Shown one piece after another: positions 1-12,892 of a DNA stretch of 64,000 nucleotides (positions within the stretch are counted from its first letter, which is position 1; every line of letters begins with the position of its first letter). The DNA comes from Brachyhypopomus gauderio. Lineage: Eukaryota; Chordata; Actinopteri; Gymnotiformes; Hypopomidae. The stretch lies in NCBI RefSeq assembly GCF_052324685.1, contig NC_135220.1:2524716-2588715 (forward strand). Reading direction: 5' to 3'. A model generated the notes under the pieces. That model was given only the letters and a program-made list of their open reading frames with translations, searched no databases and was not told the origin of the DNA. The translations under genes were made by a program, and so were the position numbers.

Positions 1-478
1 TTTTGAATGGACGGGACGCGCTCGCGCTCGGCTGAATTCGAATGCATCATGAAACGATGATCTTTGCTTATCCAAGTATGTAATTCGCTCATAAACTGGA
101 TGTATCGTTTGCCCCCTGAAATTTCCTTCCCCCGAAAATAGACGGCTTTACCATGCTATGCTAACGCTATGGATTGCAGTGTAATAAGTAGCAGAGTTGC
201 AGTGTTGGTGTTTAGGTTGCAAAACTCTCAGCGTGACTTTGGTGCAAATATCGGAACCAGTGGTCACTGCTGTAGAGCATACCGAGCTATGATATTACAT
301 TTGGTACATATCTTTCCCTTATTGTATCATTGCTGTTAGCTAAGCAGCTAATGTTATTCGTTGTTGTCTGGACCAGTCCATTTTATCTGTGTAGATAATG
401 TCTATGTACATCTGTACAATTTCGACTGTTTGATGCTTTAAGGCGTGTTCGTCACATTTGTCCCGTAGCTTTCTCATG
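1..478 (+). promoter_or_regulatory. pan2: pan2 upstream region / 5' UTR
   Basis: This stretch precedes the pan2 start codon and has no convincing coding exon. The first ~60 bases are CpG-rich (several GCGC steps), as expected near a housekeeping promoter, and the rest is AT-rich. There is no clear TATA box. Transcription start and any upstream non-coding exon cannot be fixed from sequence alone. Confidence 0.4.
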
Positions 479-3400
479 ATGAACTTTGAGGGTCTGGATC
501 CTGGCTTGGGCGAGTATTCGCCCGGCCTGCATGGAAGTCTGGAGCCCGGCTTGGAGTCTGCCCTTGATTCGCGACTTGACCCTGCATTGCTTCAAGGAGT
601 GGAGCTGGACCCCGAGGCCATGGCGGTCCCCGTGTCCGAGTCGGTGCACCTCCTGGAGGGAATGTACTCCGAGCTGCATAGCGTGGCTGCGGAAGTCGGC
701 ATCCCCGTCACCTCGACGCACTTCGACCTGCAGGAAGAGCTTCTGTGGATGGGGAACCACAGGGTATGACTACACACTCACCACAAATAAGGATGTCCAT
801 TGTTATCACTGCGACCGGTGTTGTGAAATGAGGCAGTGTTATCTGACCGTTCGTGAGGTTTCTAAGAGACACTGGGAAACCATGTGGAAAACGTCGGAAG
901 GTACATCACGTGTGATTAGAGTACCTTTGAAATTCAGTTCATGAATGAATGCTGTAAGTTAAGTGACGTCATTCAAAGTGTCCTGGTCGTTCTGTGTTAT
1001 TCACTGTGGTGAGTGTGAATGTGTGTGTTTCCCTTTTTTTTTCTCCCACAGGGGCATGCAAGCTCCTTCTTTGGTCCAACGATGGGTCGCTATTCATCTT
1101 TCCAGGTGCATCCGACCGACGACGTCCGGCACATGCAGAGCTTGGACACGGGCGTCCTGTTTCTGACCAAGAGTAACCTCAAGTGCCTCACGCGCGGGGG
1201 TCTCGTCATGTTCGACTATCCGTCAGTTTCACAAAAGCGTCAAACTGCATGAGATGTTTGCTCTATGAGTGTGAAGTGCACAGTGCCTTATGCAAAACAC
1301 AGTAAAAAAAAAAAAGAAACAAGATGCACATTTCTGTTAAGTTGCTAGTTAATATTGTGTGGGCAGAAATATGTCACTGGCTGATGTGTGTGTGTGTGTG
1401 TCCATGCTCCAGAATGGAAGAAGGTGCTGACATGCACTGTTTGTTGCTGACTGGCAACAACAACCTTCTCCTGGGGGGCCTGCAAAACTATGTGGCTGAG
1501 GTGGACCTGAACACTGTGCAGGAGACGCAGAAAGTACGATCAACCTAGACAGAATGAATGAAAGAATTACATGTACAGTTAAATGCATTAAACACACTGA
1601 GATGTGTACTTAATGAACAGTGAGTGTAGGTGCAACTTAACATTTTACATTCTATGGCTGAAAATGCTGTACGTACATGCCCTATTAATTACTACCATAT
1701 TCATTTGTGTGCCGTATTCATCATTTTTGGGTGAATACTTTTCATAAATATCTTATAACACTGATTTTGTATTATTTAAATACTTTACATGACTGTGTGG
1801 TTTCCGTGCATGAATATGTGTTTGTTCTTTGATGGACTCTCTTGCTGACCTGTGTCTTGTGACGTAGTTCACGGTGGAGGTCCCAGGCGTGGCTATCATG
1901 AGACAGTCTAGCCGGTTCTTCTTCTGTGGTCACACGTCTGGCAAAGTAAGTAGAAACTGAAACAGGAGCTTGCACATAATGCTTTGAGAATGGTCCCCAA
2001 AGGACTGCATAGAATTGAGAATTGTAACAAAATAGGTGGGATTTCCATGGTTTTGGTCTAGTTACCTCCAGAATTTTACAGAGTTTATTTTCGTATTTTT
2101 AATTCATACAGTAAAATGCCAGTGTTTTTTCATCTCCTGCTGTCGTTTCTCATGCCTCTTCTGTTCTCGTGTGACAGGTGTCTCTGCGAGACCTGCGCAC
2201 ATTTAAACCGGAGCACGAGTTTGACGCCTTCTCCGGCAGCCTGTCTGATTTCGACGTTCACGGGAATCTGCTAGCGGCCTGTGGCTTCTCGAGCCGCGGG
2301 CTCAGCGGTCTGTCGTGCGACCGGTTCCTCATGGTGTACGACCTGCGCATGATGCGGGCGGTCACACCACTGCAGGTGCATGTGGACCCCCTGTTTCTCC
2401 GCTTCATCCCCACCTACACCTCTCGCCTGGCCATCATCTCCCAGACAGGTGAGAAGCGTGTCCGGCTCCCCAGATGTGGTCTGCTGGGATGACGCACTCG
2501 TGCCCAATTAGCTTCTTTCTTCCATGTTTGTGCGAAGCTGCCGACTTCTGCGATGTCCGTTAGCACCTGCGTGGCTCACAGGAGCACGCTTGTATGCTGG
2601 TATGGTTCAAGCTTTGCACGGCATCGAATTTCTAAATTGTCCAGTGTCTCCCCCTGCAGGCCAATGTCAGTTCTGCGAGCCCACAGGCCTGGCTAGCCTG
2701 GCTGATGTCTTCCACGTGAACACGGTGGGCCAGTTGATCATGAGCTTCGACGTGTCATCCAGCAAGCAAGCCCTGGCCTTTGGAGACTCAGGCGGTTGTG
2801 TGCACCTGTGGTCCAGTGCCCCAGAGGTCTCCTTCAATGATTACTCCCGAGAGACAGAACTGGCTCTCCCCTGTCTGGTGGACTCTCTGCCCGAGCTGGA
2901 CTGGAACCATGAACTGGTGCCTCTGTCTCTGGTGCCCATGCCCCTCACCAGTACCGAGCCCTTGCTATCGGACTGGACCAGTAACCTCGCCATCCCCCGT
3001 CCCAGGTACATCTCATCCACACACAGCTTAGAGGTGTGTGTGTGTGTCTGTGTCTGTGTCTGTCTGTGAGTGTGTGTGTAAAGGTCGCAAACTACTTCTT
3101 AGTTTGTTAATATTTAAGATCGCCCAAACTACACCTGGCTCTTTTGCTGTCCATGTTTGCTCTCTGCTGCCCACTAGTGGCTGAGAGTGCTCATACAGTG
3201 CAACGTTTCTCTCCGTTCCTAGACGAGCGCCACCAGTGGACCCAGAGATCCTGAGGACGATGAAGACAGTTGGCTTTATTGGATATGCCCCGAACCCTCG
3301 CACACGCCCCAGAAATCAGGTGCCCAGTTTCATTCATCTCTTACATATTATTAGTTTATATGTTATTTCTTAATATTCACTGCCTGCCTATATCACCTGG

Positions 3401-5081
3401 AAATCAGCAATCAGTTTCTTTAAAAGATATAAATGATCATTTAATTTGTTTGTTTAATATCGCTATACTCATTCATTATATTTAAGAGATTAAATCTCAT
3501 AATTGTTAAGCAGCTGTTTGCGCTTAACTGTATGTGTGTTTGTCAGGTCCCCTACAAAATAAAGGAGGTGGAGCTTGAGTATGACAGCTACAACCAAGTT
3601 CCCGAGTCTCCCATTGGCCGAGACGAGGAGCCCCATCTTTACATGGTGCCAAAGAAGTACAGGAAGGTATCTGATTGTGGAGCTGTCATGCTGACTGTGT
3701 GCCACAGCCCTCATTTCATTACTGAGCTCTGGTGTCAGGGCATCAGTGACGTGGTTCATCATTGTCCCTGTTCCCGCAAATCTCATTCAACTCGTGAGTT
3801 TACTATGGAGATTGTAATGACCCGAATCAGGTGTCTGACCGCAGGGCGTGTTGGGTGTTTTGTGATCTTGATGGATGGCTTGTTGCTGTGGTGTAATGTC
3901 AGAGTGCAGAGTATAACTGTGCTTATGTCCACCAGGTCACCATCAAGTACTCCAAACTTGGTCTAGAGGATTTTGACTTCAAGCATTACAACAGAACGCT
4001 GTTTGCCGGTCTGGAGCCCCACATACCCAACGCTTACTGTAACTGTATGATCCAGGTGGGTGCCAGGGTCGTTTGTGTTGTTGAACAGTTACTTAAAAGT
4101 TGTTAAGGTAAAGTAAGAAAGAAAAGTAATGTTATGAAAGTAAAGTAAAAACATGATGTAAAAAGTAATGTGAACAGAGGAATGAAAAAAGTAATGCAGA
4201 TTTGTGTTCTTTTGCCATCCTTGACCCGAGGAACTGCCCAGAAAAGTTTTACAGTCTTCCCCAAAATCACTTTAGAATTGTGTCACTTCGTGAGGGATGT
4301 TGGTTAATGGTTAATTGGCTTGTGTTTGATGTCCAGGTCTTGTACTTCCTGGAGCCAATTCGATGCCTGGTGCAGAATCACCTGTGTCAGAAGGAGTTCT
4401 GCTTGGCCTGTGAGCTGGGGTTTCTCTTTCACATGCTGGACCTGAGTCGAGGAGATCCCTGTCAGGTGTGACACATCGCTGACACATCATACTGTCCAAT
4501 CGGGGAGTTTTTTTGGTTTGTTGTCTTCCAGGGCATATCATTTTACTGTCCTTGCCCCAAACCTAGTAACACTGGCCACTGCCGAGACATTGTGTCATAT
4601 TCGTTGAATGTTCCAGAATATTCCGGCTTGGCGTTAGCGCAGAAAGTCTGCAGAAATGATATTGTGTTTCATGTCCAGGCCAGTAATTTCCTACGAGCCT
4701 TCCGGACCATTCCAGAAGCGTCGGCGCTGGGTCTGATCCTAGCCGACTCGGATGAGCAGACGGGCAAGGCCAGGCTGGGCCGTCTCATCCAGAGCTGGAA
4801 CCGCTTCATCCTCACGCAGCTGCACCAAGAGACCCTGGAGCAGGAAGGACCCCAGGCCTACAGGGGCAGGTGAGAGGACCCTGGCCACAATACTGCACAG
4901 GTGGCCCTCGTGTTTAAAAATCCTGTGCTGTGGGTCACTTCTTCACCAGCCTCTGCCCACAGGCATCGTGAGAGGTGTCGGAAACCACCCGAGAACATCA
5001 TCTCTGTTTTGTGATTTGAATGGATGCATTCAAAGCGTGTCCTGAAGTGTTGCAACCTAGTCAAAGCCACCTGACACTTTG

Positions 5082-5118
<37 letters not shown>

Positions 5119-6019
5119 TGCTCCACAGTGCGCTCGGCTCATCGGGGGAGTCCGTGATTGGCCGGCTGTTTGGTTGCGAGGTGGAGAACAGCAGTCTGTG
5201 TCGCTGTGGGAAGGAGACGGTCCGGTCCTCGCTCACCCTCCTCTTCACCATGCACTACCCCGAGCACAGCTCCCTCGGTTAGAACACACGCTGCTGTCCC
5301 CCAGTGCACCACGGGGGAAGGGACAGGAGTGTTAAAGTCTTTATGAGTAGACGAAGACCAGCAGTATATCCAGGCACAGCACCTTAGAGCAGAAGTCAGA
5401 CTTTACATCAGCTGTGTTCAGCCCCACTTCCCGTCATTCCCTGTATTTTCTTGTAATCCCCTTATTTGCCGTGAGTGACTTGTAACACATTAAGAACTGT
5501 TATTATATTATATTACAGTATTAAGTTATTGATTGGTGGTGTTTTATAGACAAGGTAATCCAGGAATATGACTTCACTGAGATCCTGAAGAAGAGTATCT
5601 GTCTGGAGCAGAGCACACAAGCCTGGTGTGAAAACTGTGAGAAGTACCAGCCCACAGTAAGTCCATCCGTCTCTCTCAGCCGCTTCCTCACAAGTGTCCA
5701 ATGCCTGTTTTTCGTGTATGATTATGAACTCTTTCTTGTCTTGTAGGGAGGCAAAATTCAAAATGGGTTCCAGCAGTACTTTGTATAACTTTGCAGTTTC
5801 TGCTATTTTGCTACTGATATTCGAGATGTGTGTGTGTGTGTGTGTGTATTTGTGCACAGGTGCAGACGAGAAACATCCGTTGTCTGCCTGACGTACTGGT
5901 GATAAACTGTGAGGTGAACAGCGTCAAAGAGGCAGAGTTCTGGAAGACCCAAGCAGAGGTCAGCCCTGCACACACCAAATCTACACACACACACACACAC
6001 ACCCACACACACACACCAA

Positions 6020-6094
<75 letters not shown>

Positions 6095-6098
6095 AAAT

Positions 6099-6145
<47 letters not shown>

Positions 6146-6390
6146 CTTTCTCTCAACACATCTACACAGACCAAATCTACACACCCAACACATCTACACA
6201 CACTACATCTACACACACACTGCATCTCCACACACTGCATCTCGACATTCTCATCTTGTCGCGTTTCACGGCTGGACTGAGCAGATGACTGTAGGTCATA
6301 GTTGTTGTCTCTGCCCTCTGTATTTGCTGTTGTGCCTATTAGTCTGTTTTAACCCCCCCGTGTGTCTTCATGTGCTGTTTTACCCCCACC

Positions 6391-6463
<73 letters not shown>

Positions 6464-9400
6464 TTTGCAGTATGCGTTCAACAAGGCTCTGAAGAAGGAA
6501 GCTGCAGAACCCCCAAAGCCCAGGGATCCCCTTCCATCGGAGTGGTGTGTAGAGTAAGAGTCACCTCCCCCGCATTCCACTACCAACTCACCTGTGCTTC
6601 TCTCACCTGTGCTCAACTCACCTGTGCTTCTCTCACCTGTGCTTCTCTCACCTGTGCTTATCTCACCTGTGCTTCTCTCACCTGTGCTTCTCTCACCTGT
6701 GCTCATCTCACCTGTGCTCATCTCACCTGTGCTTATCTCACCTGTGTTTCTCTCACCTGTGCTTCTCACCTGTGTTTCTCTCACCTGTGCTTATCTCACC
6801 TGTGCTTCTCTCACCTGTGCTCATCTCACCTGTGCTTATCTCACCTGTGTTTCTCTCACCTGTGATTCTCACCTGTGCTTCTCTCACCTGTGCTTCTCTC
6901 ACCTGTGCTTATCTCACCTGTGCTTCTCTCACCTGTGCTCATCTCACCTGTGCTTATCTCACCTGTGTTTCTCTCACCTGTGCTTCTCTCACCTGTGCTT
7001 CTCTCACCTGTGTTTCTCTCACCTGTGTTTCTCTCACCTGTGCTTCTCACCTGTGCTTCTCTCACCTGTGCTTCTCTCACCTGTGCTTCTCTCACCTGTG
7101 TTTCTCTCACCTGTGCTTATCTCACCTGTGTTTCTCTCACCTGTGTTTCTCTCACCTGTGCTGACGTGTTGTCTGTTTTGTGATGTTTTGGCTACACAGC
7201 TTTTATTTGTTTCTTTTTGTAAAATGCCTACATAGTTACCAAACAATGTACAAAAGCTACCAAAGTTACCACAGTTACAAACAACATAAGGAAGCTGTAT
7301 CGCTTTTCCCGCCACATTCCGCTCTTTTATCCGTCCCCCGCATTCATCTGTGTGATCCTTCGTCTTTTCCATTTCCCATGGCGTGAATAGGGACGAGCTG
7401 GGGGGCGTGGAGGGCCTGACCTTTGACACGTGCGCCGAGGACCTGAGGCACGTGTGGATCCCTCTGTGTGTGAGAATGCGCATCAGTAAGAGCCACGGCC
7501 TGGAGGTGTGCAGCTGGCCCGAGGCCGAAGAGGTGAGGCCGCTAGCGCGCAGAAGCGCCCCCTGCTGGCTGTAGGGAAACGTACTGCATTCATTGCATTT
7601 ACATTTATATTTACATTTTGTGCATTTAGCAGACATTCGTATTCAGAGTGACTCACAAAGTGTTTTGCATTTGTTCACAGAATGCATCCTAGATAGTAAC
7701 ATAGATAGGTCAGAATCCAAGATACCCATGACCCAGACTGCTACTAAACTACAGGAATCAAAGAAGCACAAATAACCAAACAGATAAACATTCAATTTAA
7801 GAATGAGGAAGTGTTATTGAGTGCTCTTGAGTTAGTGGTCATTTAAGTACTCAACAGGTGACTTTTTGCAGGAATAACATTCAAACTTTGTGCTTCATAT
7901 CTTTTATCAGACTTTAATGGTATACAAGTGTGTATAAATCTGACAGAGCACCTTTTGTAGCTGGTTTTGTTACACTTTGTTACAACTCTCTGCTTGCTCT
8001 TTGCACCTTGGTCTTGTGAGCGGATTGGCTGAGACCAAAATGTGGTGTCTGTGTTGACTTGTGTGTGACTGTATAGAGTAGAAACACTGTTAGTTAGCTC
8101 AGGCTCCCGGGCAGACGTGGTAGATTAAGTGTTGGTGAATACTGTGTTCTTGTCGTAGATTAAGTGTTGGTGAATACTGTGTTCTTGTCGTAGATTAAGT
8201 GTTGGTGAATACTGTGTTCTTGTCGTAGATTAAGTGTTGGTGAATACTGTGTTCTTGTCGTAGTTAAGTGTTGGTGAATACTGTGTTCTTGTCGTAGTTA
8301 AGTGTTGGTGAATACTGTGTTCTTGTCGTAGATTAAGTGTTGGTGAATACTGTGTTCTTGTCGTAGATTAAGTGTTGGTGAATACTGTGTTCTTGTCGTA
8401 GATTAAGTGTTGGTGAATACTGTGTTCTTGTCGTAGATTAAGTGTTGGTGAATACTGTGTTCTTGTCGTAGATTAAGTGTTGGTGAATACTGTGTTCTTG
8501 TCGTAGATTAAGTGTTGGTGAATACTGTGTTCTTGTCGTAGATTAAGTGTTGGTGAATACTGTGTTCTTGTCGTAGATTAAGTGTTGGTGAATACTGTGT
8601 TCTTGTCGTAGTTAAGTGTTGGTGAATACTGTGTTCTTGTCGTAGATTAAGTGTTGTTGAATACTGTGTTCTTGTCGTAGATTAAGTGTTGGTGAATACT
8701 GTGTTCTTGTCGTAGATTAAGTGTTGGTGAATACTGTGTTCTTGTCGTAGATTAAGTGTTGGTGAATACTGTGTTCTTGTCGTAGTTAAGTGTTGGTGAA
8801 TACTGTGTTCTTGTCGTAGTTAAGTGCGGAGGACGAGGCGGGCGGCGCTGCCATCTACGACCTGGTGGTCACGGTGCCCCACATCCTGGATGCTCGCACG
8901 GGGGGGAATCTTGTGGCCCATATCAAAGTGGGCGAGACGTACCACCAGAGGAAAGAGGTCAAACCGCGTGGCTTCGCCAACTTTCAGCTCAGGATGAACT
9001 TGGTTTTTTAATTCTAAGTGGATTTAATGAAAAGCCTTATTATTCTATGCTTGATCTGAAAGTGAGAGCTGGGTGGAAATGAATACACATTGGCCTCGAA
9101 TGTGTGTCTGTTCACTGCAGTAACCCCGTAATTGTGTTCCTGTCCAGGGAGTAACACATCAGCAGTGGTACCTCTTTAATGACTTCTTGATCGAGCCCAT
9201 TGACAAGGTAAAGATGGACGCGCACGTTAGCTCGAATTCAGCTGATGTTTCTGCTCCTCTCTGTTTTTGCTGAGAAAGTCTTTATGTGTCTCCCAGACTG
9301 AAGCAGCTCAATTTGACGTGAACTGGAAGGTGCCTGCTATAATTTACTACGCCAAGAGGAACTACCACTCCAGATATGACCTGCGCAGTAAGACCTCACA

Positions 9401-11672
9401 AGCTCAAGTGTTTCCATTTTGTGCATATAATAATAATAATAACATTTTATTGGTAATGCGCCTTTCTGGACACCCAAGGACACTGTACACATAAGATACA
9501 ATTAAAAATACAGATAGATATGCATAAAAATATAGGATAACACTACAATTTACAAATCTCATCCATAAGCCACTTTAAAAAGATGAGTTTTAAGTCCTGC
9601 TTTAAAAATATCTAAAGATGAACAAGCCCGTATGTTAGACAGTGTTTAATGTTAATCCGGCGTGTTTGGTCACTGTCAGACTTCGTTCCTGCATGTTCCT
9701 CCACAGTTAAGAACCCTATTGAAGCCAGTGTGCTGCTCACCGAGGCTTCGCTTGCTCGAAAACAGAGGAAGAGTCATGCCACCTTCATCCCCCTGATGGT
9801 CAGTGAGATGCCCCAGCCAGGAGACCTCGTGGGCCTGGATGCAGAGTTTGTCACGCTCAATCAGGTGGGTGAAGAAAACGGACCTCCGCCTGGGCCTTCC
9901 ATACATCTCACAACCACCATTTGTCAGAATTACACAGGACATTGTTCAGACAAGCAGATTTGCAATAACTGGGTCGTTGCCTGTTTAGTGGCCCTCAGCC
10001 ATTACAGCCATTAAACCATTGATCTATTCCACCAATCGTATGTGCCTGTGACCAAACAGGAAGAGGCAGAGCTTCGGAGTGACGGCACCAAGTCAACCAT
10101 TAAGCCCAGTCAGATGTCTGTGGCTCGCATCACCTGTGTGAGAGGACAGGGGCCTAATGAGGGCGTTCCTTTCATTGATGACTACATTTCAACACAAGAG
10201 CAGGTGAGGCTTCCTCCTGCCTGTACTTTAGTGTAGAGGGAGATTGTGAATGCATGTGTAGATGTGTGTGTGAGAGAGCATTATGTCATGGATTTGGAAA
10301 TATTTTAAATATAGGTATAAATATAATATTGGTATAATAAAGTATAAAAAATTTCTTCTAAACCAGCTTACCTTTCATTGAATATTCCTGTAATACAGAT
10401 CTAAAAGCAAGAATATATGAGGATATATCATAACCTAACCTGTCCAAATTTTTCATCCTTAATTGCATAGCATGAAAGGAGCGTACAGTATATATAAAGT
10501 TCTACACAGTGGAGATAATAGTTGTCTTTCACAAACTCAGCCTGTGTGCTGTCTACCAGGTGGTTGACTACTTGACCCAGTACTCGGGCATCAAACCTGG
10601 GGACCTGGATGCCAAGATTTCTTCGAAACACTTGACCACTCTGAAGTCCACTTACCTCAAGCTCCGCTTCCTCATCGACACTGGAGTACGGTTCGTTGGC
10701 CATGGGCTACAGAAGGACTTCCGGGTCATTAACCTGTTGGTGGGTTCTCTTCTCGGGTCAGATAAGGACCCTTGTGCTTTGTGAAGGGCACTGCTACCTT
10801 TAGAGTAGTTTCCCGGTCTCAGTACAAAGACTGTGGAACGTTGGGGGTGCGTCTGGGGTGGAAGGGTGGCACCATATAAATTTGTTCCCTGCACGTAGGT
10901 TCTGAAGGACCAGGTGATCGACACCGTCTACCTCTTCCACATGCCCCGTAAAAGGATGATCTCGCTGCGTTTCCTTGCCTGGTTCTTCCTCGGTGGGTGC
11001 TTTGCTTTGTCACACCTGTCTCTCACAGATTCTCTGTGTTCGTATAGAGCCATTGCTCTCGCTGTCACACAACAGGATCGCTCCACTTCTTCATTATCGA
11101 TTCATTGACATTTTGGACGGTGCTCTTGTTCAGATCTAAACATTCAGAGTGAGACCCACGACAGTATAGAAGATGCCCGGACCGCCCTGCAGCTGTACAG
11201 GAAATACTTGGAGCTGAGCCGTGCGGGACAGGACGAGTTCCGGAAGGTTCTGAAGGGGCTGTATGAAAAGGGCCGTAAGCTGGACTGGAAGGTGCCGGAG
11301 ACTGACTCCACAGATGGGCAGGGAAGCCCGAAAGGTACGAGACCACCACCCGAACACGACAGGGAACTTGTCGAAGGTGTCCAAGGAGATGAAGGTTCTT
11401 TGGAGTATTGTAAGAAATGTGTTTGTCCATTTTTAAAAAACATATAGCGATGTGTAGTATCACTTTGTAAATTACAATACATGCCAATACAGTATTATAT
11501 TCTGTGCAAGGCATTGCAAATGTTGCTTTGATTTATTAAAATCATGTTTCCGTACTGTGAAAATGAAGTGCTGGCTGTAAAGTGAGCTCTGTTTGAGCGC
11601 CACCGATTCACCTCACTGTTGTTCATGTGTTTACCAGGTGCTGCTGTGTTTCCCTCAGTGTTGGGCTTGTGA
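479..11672 (+). CDS. pan2: PAN2, catalytic subunit of the PAN2-PAN3 poly(A) deadenylase (25 coding exons)
   Basis: PAN2 removes mRNA poly(A) tails in the cytoplasm together with PAN3. Exons: 479-763, 1052-1221, 1413-1533, 1868-1945, 2178-2448, 2660-3005, 3223-3319, 3547-3666, 3936-4055, 4337-4465, 4679-4869, 5129-5277, 5550-5656, 5860-5958, 6471-6544, 7391-7532, 8820-8957, 9148-9207, 9297-9387, 9707-9864, 10060-10203, 10560-10739, 10899-10992, 11134-11334, 11638-11672. They sum to 3600 nt (1199 residues; vertebrate PAN2 is about 1200) with every phase matching. Order: N-terminal WD40-like propeller (exons 1-6), linker, pseudo-ubiquitin-hydrolase region (exons 9-19), and a C-terminal DEDDh exonuclease. 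The nuclease motifs LDAEFV (exon 20), GHGLQKDF (exon 22) and THDSIEDAR (exon 24) are present, so it looks active. A second ATG at 476 lies directly upstream; 479 fits the family start MNFEGLDPG. Exon 17 has a weak donor (gag|gtcaaa) and its acceptor lies in a minisatellite. Confidence 0.95.
5983..6140. repeat. (CA)n microsatellite in pan2 intron 14
   Basis: Interrupted (CA)n tract of about 158 bp, broken by short CAAATC steps, just downstream of exon 14 (ends 5958). Open frames reading HTHT or VCVC through it are artefacts of the repeat. Confidence 0.95.
6393..6463. repeat. (GT)n microsatellite next to the exon 15 acceptor of pan2
   Basis: About 70 bp of pure (GT)n ending directly in the polypyrimidine/acceptor tctttgcag of exon 15 (starts 6471). 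Length changes here would alter the branch point to acceptor context. Confidence 0.95.
6587..7161. repeat. 15-bp minisatellite in pan2 intron 15 (about 38 units)
   Basis: Tandem units of consensus CTCACCTGTGCTTCT, with variants ending in TTAT, TCAT or TTTCT and a few units shortened by 3 bp. The array sits between exon 15 (ends 6544) and exon 16 (starts 7391). Every unit holds the E-box CACCTG. On the minus strand every unit reads CAGGTGAG, a consensus-like 5' splice site. The long Ser-Pro-Val-Leu open frames are translations of the repeat. Confidence 0.95.
7576..7870. repeat. Fish dispersed-repeat fragment in pan2 intron 16
   Basis: Contains the motif around GCATTTAGCAGACATTCGTA followed by a CAGAGTGACTCACAA-like end. 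A closer match to the usual fish form (GGCATTTAGCAGACGCTCTT) occurs at 30486-30535. This is a degenerate dispersed repeat; boundaries are uncertain. The rest of the intron up to 8123 shows nothing I can name. Confidence 0.6.
8124..8819. repeat. 35-bp minisatellite running up to pan2 exon 17 (20 units)
   Basis: Twenty direct units, sixteen of 35 bp and four of 34 bp (16x35 + 4x34 = 696 bp). A unit starts ATTAAGTGTTGGTGAATACT and ends TGTTCTTGTCGTAG. The array stops exactly at the exon 17 boundary, so the final GTAG is the acceptor dinucleotide context of exon 17. The first bases of the exon (TTAAGTG) are also the start of each unit, so each unit carries a copy of the intron-exon junction. One unit near 8655 has a G to T change (GTTGTTG). 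Confidence 0.95.
9425..9645. repeat. Degraded retroelement tail in pan2 intron 19
   Basis: Begins with (AAT)n, then a stretch resembling the complement of a fish L2-type 3' end (ATTTTATTGGTAATGCGCC, ACCCAAGGACACTGTACA). The same motif appears in the opposite orientation at the 3' end of the L2 copy near 42530-42580. Old and coding-incompetent. Confidence 0.6.
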
Positions 11673-11827
11673 TCAGACTGCACATTGCTTGGAGACCATG
11701 GCATTCCTGCCGCAGTGTAGCCCGGCGAATCCTGCCAGCACTCCAGCATTGTGGCTTTAGTCCTGCTCTTACACGTGCTTCAAAGCCAGAGAGATCATCA
11801 CAGCAAAAAACATCCTGGCGAGGCACC

Positions 11828-11869
<42 letters not shown>

Positions 11870-12870
11870 AACGTGTGCAGTTCGCGAACAGTATGACGGA
11901 GGAGGACATACTTATCCAAAAATTATTTTGGTTTTCTCAGTGAGGCTAAGCTGAACGTAATCAAAATATTCAGACAGTGTTTCTCTCTACAGCTTTTATA
12001 GGACCAGGACTCACCCAGAGGGCCAATACTGCACATAATTTCATCTGTTCTTGTTCATTCCCTAGCTATTCATTCACTAGTGGTATCACTAGTGTGGTAT
12101 TTCTGAACTGCTGCAGTCATTTTCTGGTAGGCAAACTGGTGAGCTTTCAGAAAGCTTCACAAAAATACATTAACTACGGAGACCTAAATGTGTTCTCAAT
12201 TATCAGTGTCCGCATTTTGATGGGGACAGATACCTATGCGTCTTTTTGGACAGTATTTATGCATATGACCCATTTTCGGAAATCATTTCAATTTCCCAAA
12301 ATGTGTCCATATACATCATCCATGTTTGGATTTTTTATCTGCAGCATCCCAGCCATCACATAAGGTGTAAACGCCCCCACACAGAGTAGATCAGCACGCA
12401 GGTTTGGACGCAGTCCCGCGTGTGTGTACATCTGATATTCCTTGAAACGGCAATCATTGCTTCTCAATTGCTTCTTGAATTCTGGGCTAAGAGTGATCAG
12501 CTAGTTGGAAGCAAATTAAGTGCGATTTGTTGGTTCATGTGCTTGTTTGTTTTTTTTTTGTAACACTTTGATAAGGCAGCTGAATAAAACATTGGATTCT
12601 TTGGGTTTGGGTCATTGTTCATTGTCACTTCTCTCATTGCTGGCAGGACTAACAGCATCAAAACTATTGAATTTGAAAAACTGCAAAGAAAAAAAAAAGA
12701 GTCAGTGACTCAGAAACAGCAGATAATACCTTGTCAGGTATATTGGACAGACAGTGTCAAAAACAAATCAATTGACTCCCATGCACATATAAACTGAATG
12801 TTGCACAGTTACCCCCGTGGACAACAGATAACGAGCAGACTGGATCAGAATAAAAGGCCAAAAATTACAC
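11673..12870 (+). other. pan2: pan2 3' UTR and polyadenylation region
   Basis: No coding exon is seen after the pan2 stop codon. The region holds a (CA)n tract at 11829-11863. It has candidate polyadenylation signals AATAAA near 12585 and at 12849-12854. The second lies only about 40 bp from the polyadenylation signal of the convergent gene on the other strand. Confidence 0.55.
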
Positions 12871-12892
12871 ACAAGGTCATTTAGAGAAAATC

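Noticed and set aside
6362-7235. Long open frames reading Ser-Pro-Val-Leu or Thr-Gly-Glu-Arg repeats
   Set aside because: They are translations of the 15-bp minisatellite in several frames on both strands, with no start context, splice logic or homology.
8124-8819. Regular direct repeats resembling a CRISPR array
   Set aside because: Units are contiguous without spacers and lie in an intron of a vertebrate gene; it is a minisatellite.
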